The notes under the pieces: model-generated
The model's database searches: none
The model's input: only the letters and a program-made list of their open reading frames with translations
Told to the model about the DNA's origin: nothing
Made by a program: the position numbers and the translations under genes
Assembly (NCBI RefSeq): GCF_901873445.1
Contig: NZ_CABFLN010000001.1
Span: forward strand, 1 to 60,872
DNA from: Gemella haemolysans
GTDB taxonomy: Bacteria > Bacillota > Bacilli > Staphylococcales > Gemellaceae
Direction of reading: 5' to 3'
DNA length: 60,872 nucleotides
Part shown: positions 14,355 to 24,180 of the stretch, piece by piece
Numbering within the stretch: the stretch's first letter is position 1
Layout of the letters: each line of letters opens with the position of its first letter

Positions 14355-15716
14355 CTATTTAGCTAATTTTATTTTTTTCTTAATTCCTCTTCTCATATAT
14401 AGATAGTAGAATAAGACACCTAAAGCATATACTGCAAGTCCTATTATCCAACCTATCCATAAACCTTCTATACCAATACCTTGTTTAAAAACAAAATAAT
14501 AAGCTGTAGGAATACCTACTAGATAATAACCAATAAACATTACCACACAAATCGGTACAACTTTTTTGTATCCGCGAAGTACTCCTGCTAGTGCTGATGC
14601 AAATGAATCACAAATAGCAAAACCAATTGCAAATAATAATAGCTCTGCTGTTAAATTAATTACTCCACTATCATTAGTATATAAGTATGGAATTTTTGTA
14701 TCAAATAACCAGACGATTATTCCAGCTATTATAGAAAATATCATTCCCATTATTACCGTCAGTTTTGTATACTCTGTTGCCATTTTATAGTCTTTTGCTC
14801 CTACATGAAATGCTATTATAATTGTTGCAGTATTCGCAACACTAACTGGTAAAGTATATAAAAATCCAGAGAAATTTAACGCAGCTTGATGGGAAGCAAT
14901 AACTGTAGTATCAAAACGTGATACCATTAAAGATAACGTTGAAAAAACAACCGTCTCAAGTGCTGTAGCTAGAGCTATTGGAACTCCTAGCTTAAAGATT
15001 TCTCCCCATTTTTCAAATTTAATTTTTTCTTTTTCGAATATTTTATACTTATTAATTTTAGGGTTTGTTAGTACTATAAATAATGCGATGAAAAATAATA
15101 CTGTATATGTTACTGAAACAGCAATTGCATTTCCAGCTCCACCAAGCTCTGGCATACCAAACTTCCCAAAAATGAAACTATACGCGAAAAATACATTTAC
15201 AGGTACAGACACTATCATCATTATCATCGATAATCTTGTCAATCCTAAACTATCTATAAACGAACGTAAAACTACATACAAGAAGATTGATAGCACTCCA
15301 AAACTTTCATAAAACAGATAGTTCTTAGTTATTTCTGCAATATTACTATCCATACCTAATTGGTCTACTATTGGTGTTGCTAAAGTATTTAACCCAATAA
15401 TTAAAACAATACTAATAATTACAGCTATGTACAGAAATTGTCTAACTACTGTAGGTATCTCTTCTTCTTTATTTTTTCCAATCAATTGTGAAACTATTGG
15501 AATTAATGCTAAGACGATCGCATTTAAAGTATACATAATTGGATTCCAAATATTAACACCCATACTCACACCAGCTAAATCTGTAGGACTATAGTGTCCC
15601 GCCATAAACGTTCCAATCATCCCAGATGAATATGAAATTACTTGATACACTAAAACAGGCAATAGTAATTTAATAAGAATACTTGCTCTTTCAGAAAAGT
15701 TTTTTCCTTGATACAT
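14355..15716 (-). CDS. MATE family multidrug efflux transporter
   Basis: A 453-aa, 12-TM MATE (NorM-type) exporter driven by Na+ or H+. Two MatE halves: residues about 15-175 (LPVLVYQVISYSSGMIGTFM) and 240-400 (LGVPIALATALETVVFSTLS). AAGGAG lies before the ATG. A single gene between its own terminator and the SRP RNA. Substrate cannot be predicted. Confidence 0.93.
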   Translation of the reverse strand: MYQGKNFSERASILIKLLLPVLVYQVISYSSGMIGTFMAGHYSPTDLAGVSMGVNIWNPIMYTLNAIVLALIPIVSQLIGKNKEEEIPTVVRQFLYIAVIISIVLIIGLNTLATPIVDQLGMDSNIAEITKNYLFYESFGVLSIFLYVVLRSFIDSLGLTRLSMIMMIVSVPVNVFFAYSFIFGKFGMPELGGAGNAIAVSVTYTVLFFIALFIVLTNPKINKYKIFEKEKIKFEKWGEIFKLGVPIALATALETVVFSTLSLMVSRFDTTVIASHQAALNFSGFLYTLPVSVANTATIIIAFHVGAKDYKMATEYTKLTVIMGMIFSIIAGIIVWLFDTKIPYLYTNDSGVINLTAELLLFAIGFAICDSFASALAGVLRGYKKVVPICVVMFIGYYLVGIPTAYYFVFKQGIGIEGLWIGWIIGLAVYALGVLFYYLYMRRGIKKKIKLAK

Positions 15717-15825
15717 ATGTTCTCTCCTTTATATATTTTTTCTTTTTTCACACAAAAAAAATCCAAAAGCGAATTTACTTTTAGATATCATCGATTTATA
15801 CTATATGCAACCGAGACTTGAATAG

Positions 15826-16065
15826 ATTAAAAAACCGTTAGTCTAATCGCCAACTCAACCTCGACAAAAACTCACACCCACAATAGACTTACTTAATGCT
15901 GCTTCCTTCCGGACCTGACATGGTTCATAAGTATTGCGTCGTAAGGTGCCTTAGTCTCAACATTACGTGTTAAACTCGACATTCCCTATTCTACCCGCAT
16001 CTCGGTATTCGGTCTTGCTAAAGCGGATTGCAAGTACAGGGCACCGCTAACTCCCCACCTAGCAT
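15826..16065 (-). ncRNA. ffs: signal recognition particle RNA, large Gram-positive type
   Basis: The minus strand carries the universally conserved SRP apical loop with GTCCGGAAGGAAGCAGCA near 15900-15917 and a 5' Alu-type segment beginning TGCTAGGTGGGGAGTTAGCG. About 240 nt. The 5' end is set by the promoter upstream; the 3' end is approximate, near a weak hairpin followed by TTTTTT. Confidence 0.9.
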
Positions 16066-16071
16066 TTTTTA

Positions 16072-16100
16072 ATTATAACAAATTTAAATATAAAAAGCAA
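16072..16100 (-). promoter_or_regulatory. promoter of the SRP RNA
   Basis: Minus strand TTGCTT, 17 bp, TATAAT; start predicted near 16065, exactly at the RNA's conserved 5' sequence. Confidence 0.8.
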
Positions 16101-16126
16101 GGAATTAATAAAATTTATAAAATAAA

Positions 16127-16205
16127 CTCCAAATTAGTACTTCATATAGTAGCATTATAATTTTTCAACATAATATCTACTACAAAAATACTATTTTGGA
16201 GTTTT
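16127..16205 (-). terminator. long hairpin terminator of the ThrE-glutaredoxin cluster
   Basis: Outer arms AAACTCCAAA / TTTGGAGTTT with further inner pairing (TAGTA/TACTA and AGTAG/CTACT), followed by ATTTTAT on the minus strand. Confidence 0.65.
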
Positions 16206-16216
16206 TCTAACATTTA

Positions 16217-16474
16217 TTATTTTAACTTATTTAATTCACTTAATTCTAAGATACATTCACCTTCACTAATAACTAAACAAGGTATACCAATTCTCATATT
16301 TCCTCTTATTTCTTCAAACTGAGTGTATGTGTCTCTTACAAATAAGAACTCTTTAAAGTTTTTCAACGAAGACATAACTTCTACTTCTTTATAAGTAATT
16401 CCTAATTCTGCTAGTTTTTCTTTAAATGGTGCAGTATCTGGACAAGTTTCTGCAAAGTATAAAATATATTCCAT
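16217..16474 (-). CDS. glutaredoxin-like protein
   Basis: An 85-aa thioredoxin-fold protein with a monothiol-type motif CPDT at 11-14 and the cis-proline segment GIPCLVI. Small Firmicute glutaredoxin-related proteins share this plan. Substrate unknown. AAGGAG before the ATG. Last gene after the two ThrE subunits. Confidence 0.8.
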   Translation of the reverse strand: MEYILYFAETCPDTAPFKEKLAELGITYKEVEVMSSLKNFKEFLFVRDTYTQFEEIRGNMRIGIPCLVISEGECILELSELNKLK

Positions 16475-16516
16475 AATAATCTCCTTTTATAAAATCTTTC
16501 TTTTATTATATCACTT

Positions 16517-16966
16517 TTAACGTTTTCTTTGTATTTTTACCCTCTGAATTGAAGAAGAAAATACAGATGCTAGTAGTATCCCCATTGCTATTGCTCCAGC
16601 CTGAAGGAGTGTTTCCATCCCTACTTTTGAAGCTACACCATAATTCTTTGTTACTATATTTTGCATTGTATTATACATACCATATCCTGGCACTAACGGC
16701 ACCATCCCTGTATAAATAAATATAGTAGCCGGGAGCTTTAAAAGCTTAGATGCATTTGTTGATAATATACCAACACAAACGGCACCTAAAAAACTACTCA
16801 CAACAACGTCTGCTAATAACAAGTTAACTACCACTTGAATTAACCAACCGATAGCTCCAATCAGTCCACAAGTAAACAATGATTTTCTCGGCGCATTAAA
16901 GAAAATTGCAAATGCTACACTAACTACAAAACCTGCAATAAATTGTATAAAAACATTATTCTCCAT
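16517..16966 (-). CDS. threonine/serine exporter, small subunit (ThrE_2)
   Basis: A 149-aa, four- to five-TM protein of the DUF3815/ThrE_2 family (LLKLPATIFIYTGMVPLVPG motif). It forms the C-terminal half of a ThrE-type exporter that is one chain in some bacteria. Lies 10 bp after the large-subunit gene, in the same operon. Confidence 0.88.
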   Translation of the reverse strand: MENNVFIQFIAGFVVSVAFAIFFNAPRKSLFTCGLIGAIGWLIQVVVNLLLADVVVSSFLGAVCVGILSTNASKLLKLPATIFIYTGMVPLVPGYGMYNTMQNIVTKNYGVASKVGMETLLQAGAIAMGILLASVFSSSIQRVKIQRKR

Positions 16967-16976
16967 AAATTTCTCC

Positions 16977-17747
16977 TTACACCAATTTTAATCCCATAAC
17001 CACACCAAGTGCAATAGCTGTAGATACAAAAATTGCTGCCTGTATACCAATCATCCCTGATAAATAATCACCAGCCATAAAATCACGTACAGCATTGGTA
17101 ACCTGTACTCCAGGAACAAGCGGCATTAACCCCGCAATAATAATACTAAAAGGATTATGTATTAAGAAAAACTTGTTTAACACCATTACCAAAATGGTAG
17201 CTATAAAGGCCCCTAAAAAATTACTCACAAAAGATGTAAGTTTATATTTCACAGTTAAAGTCAAGAACATAGCTTCTATTGCCATAATAAAGAATGCGTA
17301 TAAACTGTCCTTAAACATTCCTCCAAACATTATCGCAAAAAAAGGACCCGATAAGGTTAAAGCAATAATCACAGAAGTATTTGAATATCTTTTTCTAGCC
17401 TTTATTTCCTTCATTTTTTTGAAGGCATAATCTAGAGTACAACCACCCATTACCATTCTTCTTGAGATATCATTTAATAGCGCAATTTTTTCTAAATCAC
17501 GATCTCCTAATACGACTCTTCTCATCGCAGTATAAGTATTATCATCATAAACAAAAGAGACAATTACAAAGTTATATGTCACTAAACTATTTGCAGCTTT
17601 TATATTATCAAACAATCTAAAAATTCTATTTACAGTATCTTCTACTCTATATACTTCAGCTCCATATGCCAACATACTTTTAGCTATTTTCATACTAAAA
17701 TTCAATAACATTTTAGCTTCTTTTTCATCACGTAAAGACTGTAACAT
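16977..17747 (-). CDS. threonine/serine exporter, large subunit (ThrE/DUF1212)
   Basis: A 256-aa protein. The N-terminal soluble domain (about 1-110) holds the family motif MLAYGAEVYRVEDTVNRI; five hydrophobic segments follow, with GLMPLVPGVQVTNAVRD. Partner of the following ThrE_2 protein. AGGAGG upstream. Confidence 0.88.
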   Translation of the reverse strand: MLQSLRDEKEAKMLLNFSMKIAKSMLAYGAEVYRVEDTVNRIFRLFDNIKAANSLVTYNFVIVSFVYDDNTYTAMRRVVLGDRDLEKIALLNDISRRMVMGGCTLDYAFKKMKEIKARKRYSNTSVIIALTLSGPFFAIMFGGMFKDSLYAFFIMAIEAMFLTLTVKYKLTSFVSNFLGAFIATILVMVLNKFFLIHNPFSIIIAGLMPLVPGVQVTNAVRDFMAGDYLSGMIGIQAAIFVSTAIALGVVMGLKLV

Positions 17748-17772
17748 ACCTTCCCTCCTCTTAAAAAAATTA

Positions 17773-18453
17773 TTATGAAATAATTTCTAATATTTTTTTA
17801 TATTTATTTTTAAATTCTTCCACTTTATTCTCTTGAATTTCTGTTGCTTTTTCAAGTTGATTTAAAATATACTCAATTTTAGACAACTCTAATTTTTGCT
17901 TTTTTACAAATAGCTCATTCTTTTCTGCTAATAAATATTTCCCAAAGTTGATTTCATCTTCTGATAAGTTCATAACCCCTGGTTTTGCTACTATGATTTC
18001 ATAAATATGTCCATCTTCTTCAATAATATTTTCTGCAGTTATTTCATATCCTAATTCTTGTAATTTTTCTCTAACGAAGTTTTCACCAACATTAGGTTGT
18101 AATACCAGATTTGGTTTATTTGCTAATTTATCTTTTCCTTTTTCTAGTATATCAGCAATTAGCTTTCCACCCATACCACAAATTGTTATTACTTCAATAT
18201 TATCACTTAATTCTATAGCATCAAGTCCAGCTGCTTTACGACAATCTATAGTTCCTACTAAATTTTCTTCTTGAACATTTTTTATAGAAACCTTATGTGG
18301 ACCTTCTACTATTTCTCCAGCTACAGCATAATCTATTTTATTGTTTTTAGCTAAATAAATAGGTAGATATGCATGATCACTACCAATGTCGGCCAATCTT
18401 CGATTTTCAACATATTCAGCTACTAATTTTAATCTTTTATTAATCGCTAACAT
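17773..18453 (-). CDS. trmK: tRNA (adenine22-N1)-methyltransferase
   Basis: A 226-aa class I SAM-dependent methyltransferase modifying A22 of tRNA. The SAM loop ADIGSDHAYLPIYLA is near 21-35 and the family signature ITICGMGGKLIADIL near 89-103; a C-terminal coiled coil is present. Same strand and 15 bp after dinB, so probably co-transcribed. Confidence 0.92.
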   Translation of the reverse strand: MLAINKRLKLVAEYVENRRLADIGSDHAYLPIYLAKNNKIDYAVAGEIVEGPHKVSIKNVQEENLVGTIDCRKAAGLDAIELSDNIEVITICGMGGKLIADILEKGKDKLANKPNLVLQPNVGENFVREKLQELGYEITAENIIEEDGHIYEIIVAKPGVMNLSEDEINFGKYLLAEKNELFVKKQKLELSKIEYILNQLEKATEIQENKVEEFKNKYKKILEIIS

Positions 18454-18468
18454 CTTTTCTCCTTTTTA

Positions 18469-19677
18469 TTAATCAAGAAAATCCTTACTAAAACTTGTTG
18501 TAATAACAGATTTACTTTTTTTATCAAAGTTTGCAAAATCAGTTATTATATTATCACCAAATTCAGCTTTTAACTTTTTAGAAAGCTTTCTTAGTTTCTG
18601 TTCTTCTTTATAATCTTTTTTATCAAAAATATCAAGTTGTACCTTTAATTCCTTTGATTTTTTAATATCATTTAATGACACTCCAAGCAACCTAACTCCT
18701 TGTGTGAAATCATAATGTTCCAATAATAATTCCCATGCATAACTAAAAATATCATTTGCACTAAATATAAATTCTGAAATTTTTTTAGATCTCGTAATTG
18801 TTTTAAAATCACTAAATCTTATCATTATTGAAATATTATTTCCAACATAGTTACGAGATTGTACTCTCGAACTGACTTTTTCAGATAGTTTTTTTATTTC
18901 TTTTAAAATATCGTCTTCATCTATTAAATCATTTGTGAATGTTTTTGAATTTCCAATTGATTTTCTATCAACTGTATATTTTAGTTCATCGCTACCTTCT
19001 CCATTAGCCCTATTCTTTAATCTTAAACCTTGAACACCTAATAGACTGTGTAGAATCACCTCATTCGCTTCAGCAACATCACCAATAGTATTAATTCCAA
19101 TCTTTTTAAGTTTTTTAGTGGAAGCTTTACCACAACCATGCATTTCCCCTATATCTAAATTCCAAAGAATATCTTTATAATTTTTTTTATTTATAATTGA
19201 GAATCCAAGAGGTTTTTTTAAATTGGAACCCATCTTCGCGAAAAATTTATTAAAAGATATCCCTACCGATGAAGGCATTCCCAATTGCTTGTATATTCTT
19301 CTTTGTATTGTGGCTATTACCTTTATTGGTTCATGAAAATCACTTAAATCTATATATGCTTCATCAACAGAAACTACCTCAATTTTATCTGTATATTCTC
19401 GTACTAAATCAAAAATCATCTTTGATTCCTGCTGGTATTTCTGCATATCAGGTCGAAGAATTTTAATGTTAGGATAAATCTTTCTGGCATCTCCTACACG
19501 CATAGTAGTTTTTATACCTAATTTCCTCGCTTCGTAATTAGAGGTTACAATTATTCCATGTCTTGTTTTCACTTCTCCTGCTATTGCTAAAGGTTTTCCT
19601 TTCAATTCAGGATTATACTTTTCTTCTACACTTGCATAAAAGCAATTCATATCAATATGAGCAATAACTTTAGACAT
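18469..19677 (-). CDS. dinB: DNA polymerase IV
   Basis: A 402-aa Y-family translesion polymerase. Catalytic carboxylates lie in HIDMNCFYASVE (near 7-18) and SVDEAYIDLS (near 103-112); the little-finger domain follows from about 240. The C-terminus has no clear beta-clamp peptide that I can name. GGGG-type ribosome site. Confidence 0.93.
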   Translation of the reverse strand: MSKVIAHIDMNCFYASVEEKYNPELKGKPLAIAGEVKTRHGIIVTSNYEARKLGIKTTMRVGDARKIYPNIKILRPDMQKYQQESKMIFDLVREYTDKIEVVSVDEAYIDLSDFHEPIKVIATIQRRIYKQLGMPSSVGISFNKFFAKMGSNLKKPLGFSIINKKNYKDILWNLDIGEMHGCGKASTKKLKKIGINTIGDVAEANEVILHSLLGVQGLRLKNRANGEGSDELKYTVDRKSIGNSKTFTNDLIDEDDILKEIKKLSEKVSSRVQSRNYVGNNISIMIRFSDFKTITRSKKISEFIFSANDIFSYAWELLLEHYDFTQGVRLLGVSLNDIKKSKELKVQLDIFDKKDYKEEQKLRKLSKKLKAEFGDNIITDFANFDKKSKSVITTSFSKDFLD

Positions 19678-19703
19678 TTTTTCACCCCTTTTAATAGACT
19701 AAA

Positions 19704-19779
19704 AACGGGAACAATAGGGAGCCATTCTATTAAATGTTTAATACACTGTTCGAATTGTTCCCTATTATAATTTCCCGTT
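19704..19779. repeat. nested inverted repeats between rnjB and dinB
   Basis: Outer arms AACGGGAA / TTCCCGTT and inner arms AATAGGGA / TCCCTATT can nest. An alternative pairing GGGAACAAT / ATTGTTCCC uses parts of both, so two exclusive structures are possible. Read leftward the outer stem is followed by TTT, so it may act as the rnjB terminator. Confidence 0.65.
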
Positions 19780-19791
19780 ATATTTTCATTA

Positions 19792-21654
19792 TTATACTAA
19801 TGAAAAGTTAATTATTATTATTGGTTTTCTCTTAGTATTGTCATATAGTAAGCTAGATAACATACTTCTTATCTCTGCCTTAACAGCAGCACATTCTCTA
19901 ATACTCTTGATTGGATTGTTTTCTAAGTACTCAATTACTTTTTCTTCAGCTTCTTTAATCAATTCCATACTCTTCTTAACATAGACAAAACCTTTTGTTT
20001 GAATTACTGGTTTACCTACTAAAGTTTTCTCTTTTTTACTAATCGCATATGAAGCCACGAAAATCCCGTCGTTAGAAAGCAGTTTTCTATCTTTTAATAC
20101 ACTATCTTCTACATCACCAATTCCACGACCATCAACTAGTATATTTCCTACCGGAACATTATTTTGAAGTGTTTTCGACTTACTTCCACTGATTTCTAAA
20201 GTTGTTCCTTTAGATAAAATATGAATATTTTCAGCAGCAACACCTGTTTCAGCAGCAATTTCAGCATGTTTACGAAGATTTCTAAATTCTCCTTGAACTG
20301 GAATAAAGTGCTTAGGCATTAGCATATTTAACATCATTTTTAACTCTTCTTTGGTAGCATGGCTCGCAGCGTGTAGACGTTTAGAAGCCGTTACAACATT
20401 TGCTCCAAGTTTAACTAGTAAGTTTAATGTTTGGAATAACATCACTTCCATATTTGGAGATGGTGTCGCCGCAACCATAATCGTATCTCCAGATTCAATC
20501 TGAATTCCATTAACTTTTTTCTCAGCGATATTTTTCATCGCCTCGATTGGCTCTCCCTGATCTCCAGATGAAAGAATACATACTTCGTTTTGTGGATAGT
20601 CTTTTAATTCTTCAATTGAAATTAAGTTACTATCTTCAATTTGTAAGTAATTCATATTTCTTGCAGTATTGATAGATGCTTCAATAGCTTGACCTAAAAG
20701 TAAAATTTTTCTATTTTGAGCCAGTGCTGCTCTAACAATATGAGAGATTGTTAAAAAGTTAGAAGCGTAACATGTTACTATAATGCGTTTATTTGCTTGA
20801 TAAAATGCATTATCAATTTGCTCAGCAGCTTCATTTTCAGGAACATTATATCCCTTAACATTAGCGTTACTTGAATCACTTAGTAAAGCAAGAACACCTT
20901 TTTGACCTAGTGTACTAATTTTTACGATATCAGATTTATATTCTTTACTTACTGATTGGTCAAATTTAAACTCACCAGTATAAACAATATTTCCTTGACT
21001 AGTCTCAATACAAATACCTAAAGAATCAGGCATTGAATATGTTGTCTTAAAGAATGTAACACTAGCATTATTGAAATCATATTTATTATTATCTTTTACA
21101 TAGTAAAACTTAATTCTTCTTTTTATTCCTAATTGTTTAAGATGATTTTTTAATAAATCAATTGTTAACTTAGAACCATAAACGGGACATTTTAATTTAT
21201 CAATAATATATGGAACAGCCCCCATTGAACTCACGTGTCCATTAGATAAAAATAATCCTTTAATTTTTTGTTTATTTCTAACTAAGTAACTAATATCAGG
21301 TATAACAGCATCAATACCGATCATTTCTGTTTCAGGGAACATTAACCCCGCATCAAGAACGTAAATTTCGTCCCCAATTTCAACCATATACATATTTTTG
21401 GCTACTTCTTCTACCCCTCCTAGTGGAGTAATACGAATTTTAGCTAATTTTTTAGATTTATTTTGTTGAGATTTATCTCTATTCATATTATTAATTTTCT
21501 TTACTACTTGTTTTGAGTTATTTGGTTGCTCTTTAACTACAACTTTTTTTGAATTTTTTGGTCTAGTATTATTTTTCTTAGACACTTGTCCATTATTTTT
21601 CTTGCTATTATTTTTTTGTAAATTTTTAGCAATACTTATTCCGTTATTACTCAT
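19792..21654 (-). CDS. rnjB: ribonuclease J2
   Basis: A 620-aa beta-CASP metallo-lactamase-fold RNase, part of the RNase J1/J2 complex in mRNA decay. Residues 1-72 are an unusual Lys/Asn-rich extension. The metal-binding HxHxDH motif is replaced by SNGHVSSMG at 137-145, so the hydrolase site is largely lost, as in known J2 subunits. The beta-CASP region and C-terminal domain are complete. Its ribosome site and ATG overlap the end of rnhB. Confidence 0.9.
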   Translation of the reverse strand: MSNNGISIAKNLQKNNSKKNNGQVSKKNNTRPKNSKKVVVKEQPNNSKQVVKKINNMNRDKSQQNKSKKLAKIRITPLGGVEEVAKNMYMVEIGDEIYVLDAGLMFPETEMIGIDAVIPDISYLVRNKQKIKGLFLSNGHVSSMGAVPYIIDKLKCPVYGSKLTIDLLKNHLKQLGIKRRIKFYYVKDNNKYDFNNASVTFFKTTYSMPDSLGICIETSQGNIVYTGEFKFDQSVSKEYKSDIVKISTLGQKGVLALLSDSSNANVKGYNVPENEAAEQIDNAFYQANKRIIVTCYASNFLTISHIVRAALAQNRKILLLGQAIEASINTARNMNYLQIEDSNLISIEELKDYPQNEVCILSSGDQGEPIEAMKNIAEKKVNGIQIESGDTIMVAATPSPNMEVMLFQTLNLLVKLGANVVTASKRLHAASHATKEELKMMLNMLMPKHFIPVQGEFRNLRKHAEIAAETGVAAENIHILSKGTTLEISGSKSKTLQNNVPVGNILVDGRGIGDVEDSVLKDRKLLSNDGIFVASYAISKKEKTLVGKPVIQTKGFVYVKKSMELIKEAEEKVIEYLENNPIKSIRECAAVKAEIRSMLSSLLYDNTKRKPIIIINFSLV

Positions 21655-22423
21655 GTTTTCCTCCTTGTATCATTGATTTTATTGGTTCGAAGTCTCTTCT
21701 ATGTATAGGTGTAACACCGTACTTTTTCAAGCCTTCTAGATGTTTCTTTGTTCCATATCCTGCATTATTTTCAAAATCATAATAAGGATATTTTTGGGCA
21801 TATTCTTTCATTAGATTATCACGATAAACTTTCGCCATTACTGATGCCGCTGCAATAGATACACTCTTCTCATCACCTTTTACCATACTAAAATTAGGTA
21901 TAGGATAATTTTCAAACGGCATAGCATCTATAAGTAGAAAGTCCGGTTTAACTTCTAACTTTTCAACTGCTCTTTGCATTGCTATACGCGCAGCGTTGTA
22001 AATATTATATTTTTCAATTTCAATATTATCAACTTCACAAATAGCATAAGCAACAGCTTCATTTTTTATCTGTTCATATAATGCTTCACGTTTCTTTTCA
22101 GATAATTTCTTTGAATCATTTAATCCTTCGAAATAGCTGTCTTTTTTTAAAATCACAGCGGCAGCAACTACTGGTCCAGCGAGTGGTCCTCTACCTACTT
22201 CATCTATTCCACAAATATACTTACATCCATTATTATAACATTTATTTTCGTAAAATGATTTTTTTTCATACTCTTTTTTATAAAAAAGTTTTTTCTCTTG
22301 CTTCTTAGCATAACTTAGTAGTAGTTTTTGAACTCCCAATCTTTCATCTTTTTTTAGCTCACTTAATATTTCCTCGGAAATAAATTCTTGATTTAAGACT
22401 TCTTTTACCTCACTAATTTTCAT
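21647..22423 (-). CDS. rnhB: ribonuclease HII
   Basis: A 258-aa RNase HII that removes ribonucleotides from DNA-RNA hybrids. Active-site carboxylates are in CGIDEVGRGPLAGPVV and in LIDAMPF; the GYGTKKHL C-terminal motif is present. Start at 22423 with GAGGAAC upstream rather than 22435. Overlaps both rbgA (11 bp) and rnjB (8 bp), a tight operon. Confidence 0.95.
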   Translation of the reverse strand: MKISEVKEVLNQEFISEEILSELKKDERLGVQKLLLSYAKKQEKKLFYKKEYEKKSFYENKCYNNGCKYICGIDEVGRGPLAGPVVAAAVILKKDSYFEGLNDSKKLSEKKREALYEQIKNEAVAYAICEVDNIEIEKYNIYNAARIAMQRAVEKLEVKPDFLLIDAMPFENYPIPNFSMVKGDEKSVSIAAASVMAKVYRDNLMKEYAQKYPYYDFENNAGYGTKKHLEGLKKYGVTPIHRRDFEPIKSMIQGGKHE

Positions 22424-23291
22424 TTTGTTCCTCATTTTCTAATAAATCATTATAATTATCTAACGTAATAAGTCCAAATTTTTGTGTTCTAAAATCTTGA
22501 ATTAATAGTTTAATTGTTGAATCGTAATCATAATCTCCACCAATTTTTTTAAATCTTTTTTCAGCTACTTTTTCCATAATAAATACATTTTCATCATCAC
22601 TATTAACATTTATCTTATATAGATTATTTAGATTTTCTAAATAATTTTCTTTTAAAAGCTCTATTAAGTATAAACTAACATCGTCAAGTGGAGTAATGTC
22701 ATCTTTTATAGAACCAATTAAACTTAACTTTTTACCAATTTCTTGATTATCAAACTTTGGCATAAGTATTCCTGGAGTATCTAATAATTCTATATCTTTG
22801 TTTAATTTTAACCATTGTTGTTTTTTAGTAACACCAGGTTTATTAGCAGTATTAGCTACATTTTTCTTAATCAGTTTATTTATAAACGTCGATTTACCAA
22901 CGTTAGGTACACCTATTACCATTGATCTGATTGCTCTTGGTTTAATTCCTTTTGCAACTTGGCGAGCTATTTTTTCTGCTAATTCTTCTTTTGCTTTATC
23001 AATTACTTTATTTAAGTTATTACTATTTTTCGCATCAGTATATACTACAGTATATCCTTTATTTTCAAAGTAATTTTTCCATTTTGCTGTTTCAGCTCTA
23101 TCACATAAATCTATTTTATTAAATATAATTATTTTCTTCTTATCTTTTACTACTTGATCTAAGTACATATTGTGAGAAGAAAGTGGGCAACGTGCATCTA
23201 CTAGTTCAAAAACTATATCTACTAATTTTAGTTTTTCTTTCACTTCTCTTGTTGCCTTGGCCATATGCCCCGGGAACCATTGAATAACCAT
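22413..23291 (-). CDS. rbgA: ribosome biogenesis GTPase A
   Basis: A 292-aa circularly permuted GTPase (YlqF) needed for late 50S assembly. G4 (NKIDL) comes before G1 (GVPNVGKST) and G3 (DTPG), which is diagnostic; it starts MVIQWFPGHMAKA. First gene of rbgA-rnhB-rnjB. Confidence 0.95.
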   Translation of the reverse strand: MVIQWFPGHMAKATREVKEKLKLVDIVFELVDARCPLSSHNMYLDQVVKDKKKIIIFNKIDLCDRAETAKWKNYFENKGYTVVYTDAKNSNNLNKVIDKAKEELAEKIARQVAKGIKPRAIRSMVIGVPNVGKSTFINKLIKKNVANTANKPGVTKKQQWLKLNKDIELLDTPGILMPKFDNQEIGKKLSLIGSIKDDITPLDDVSLYLIELLKENYLENLNNLYKINVNSDDENVFIMEKVAEKRFKKIGGDYDYDSTIKLLIQDFRTQKFGLITLDNYNDLLENEEQNEN

Positions 23292-23475
23292 AAATTTAAC
23301 TCCTTTTATTTTTATTTTATAAATTCTACTATTTTATACAGTCTTTACTATTTTACCACATTTTTGAGTTTTTTTAACCTATTTTGGTGTCAATTATTCG
23401 TAAAACATTAATATTTTATAATTTTCATGTCTATCAATTAAAAAATCGTTCATTTTTTACGCACAACCTCATATA

Positions 23476-23520
23476 AATAAAAAGAACAAGACAGCTACGC
23501 TACCTTGTTCTTTTTATTTA
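23476..23520 (-). terminator. terminator of metN-metI
   Basis: Perfect 15-bp stem AATAAAAAGAACAAG / CTTGTTCTTTTTATT overlapping the metI stop codon. Confidence 0.9.
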
Positions 23521-24180
23521 TCTTTTATCTACTTTCTTAACGATAGTATCCCCTAGAATTTGAATTGTAAATACAATGATTAAAATTAACACTGTCGCAA
23601 CGAATGTTAAAGTACTGTTATTACGTTGGAATCCATCTAAATAAGCTAAGTTACCTAATCCTCCAGCTCCGATAACACCTGCCATCGCTGTTGATCCAAC
23701 TAAAGCGATTGCTGTAACAGTTAATCCTGAAATAATTGCTGGTAAACTCTCAGGAATTAAAACTTTTGTAATAATTGTAGATTTTTTAGCTCCCATAGCG
23801 CGTGCAGCTTCTATTACACCTTTATCTACCTCACGTAGACCAATTTCTACTAAACGAGCATAGAACGGTGCTGCTGAAATAATAAGTGCGGGAATCGCTG
23901 CTTGAACACCGATAATTGTACCAATTAATGCCTTAGTAAATGGAATTAATAATACAATTAAGATAATAAACGGAATCGCTCTAAAAATATTAACAATCGC
24001 TGTAACAACTGCATAAAAACCACGTCCAAATGTACTCTTACTATTAGATGTTAAGTACAATAGCAATCCTAAAAACAATCCGACAATAAACACTGCTATT
24101 AATGACTCAAAAGTCATAATTAGTGTTTCAATAGTTTTATCTTGTACTTTATCCCAATTAACTCTTGAAAAATCAAACAT
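23518..24180 (-). CDS. metI: methionine ABC transporter permease
   Basis: A 220-aa, five-TM permease with the EAA-type loop VIEAARAMGAKKSTII. It works with MetN from the gene just upstream, with which it shares one base. No MetQ lipoprotein follows, so the binding protein must come from elsewhere, probably the second met cluster in this window. Confidence 0.92.
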   Translation of the reverse strand: MFDFSRVNWDKVQDKTIETLIMTFESLIAVFIVGLFLGLLLYLTSNSKSTFGRGFYAVVTAIVNIFRAIPFIILIVLLIPFTKALIGTIIGVQAAIPALIISAAPFYARLVEIGLREVDKGVIEAARAMGAKKSTIITKVLIPESLPAIISGLTVTAIALVGSTAMAGVIGAGGLGNLAYLDGFQRNNSTLTFVATVLILIIVFTIQILGDTIVKKVDKR

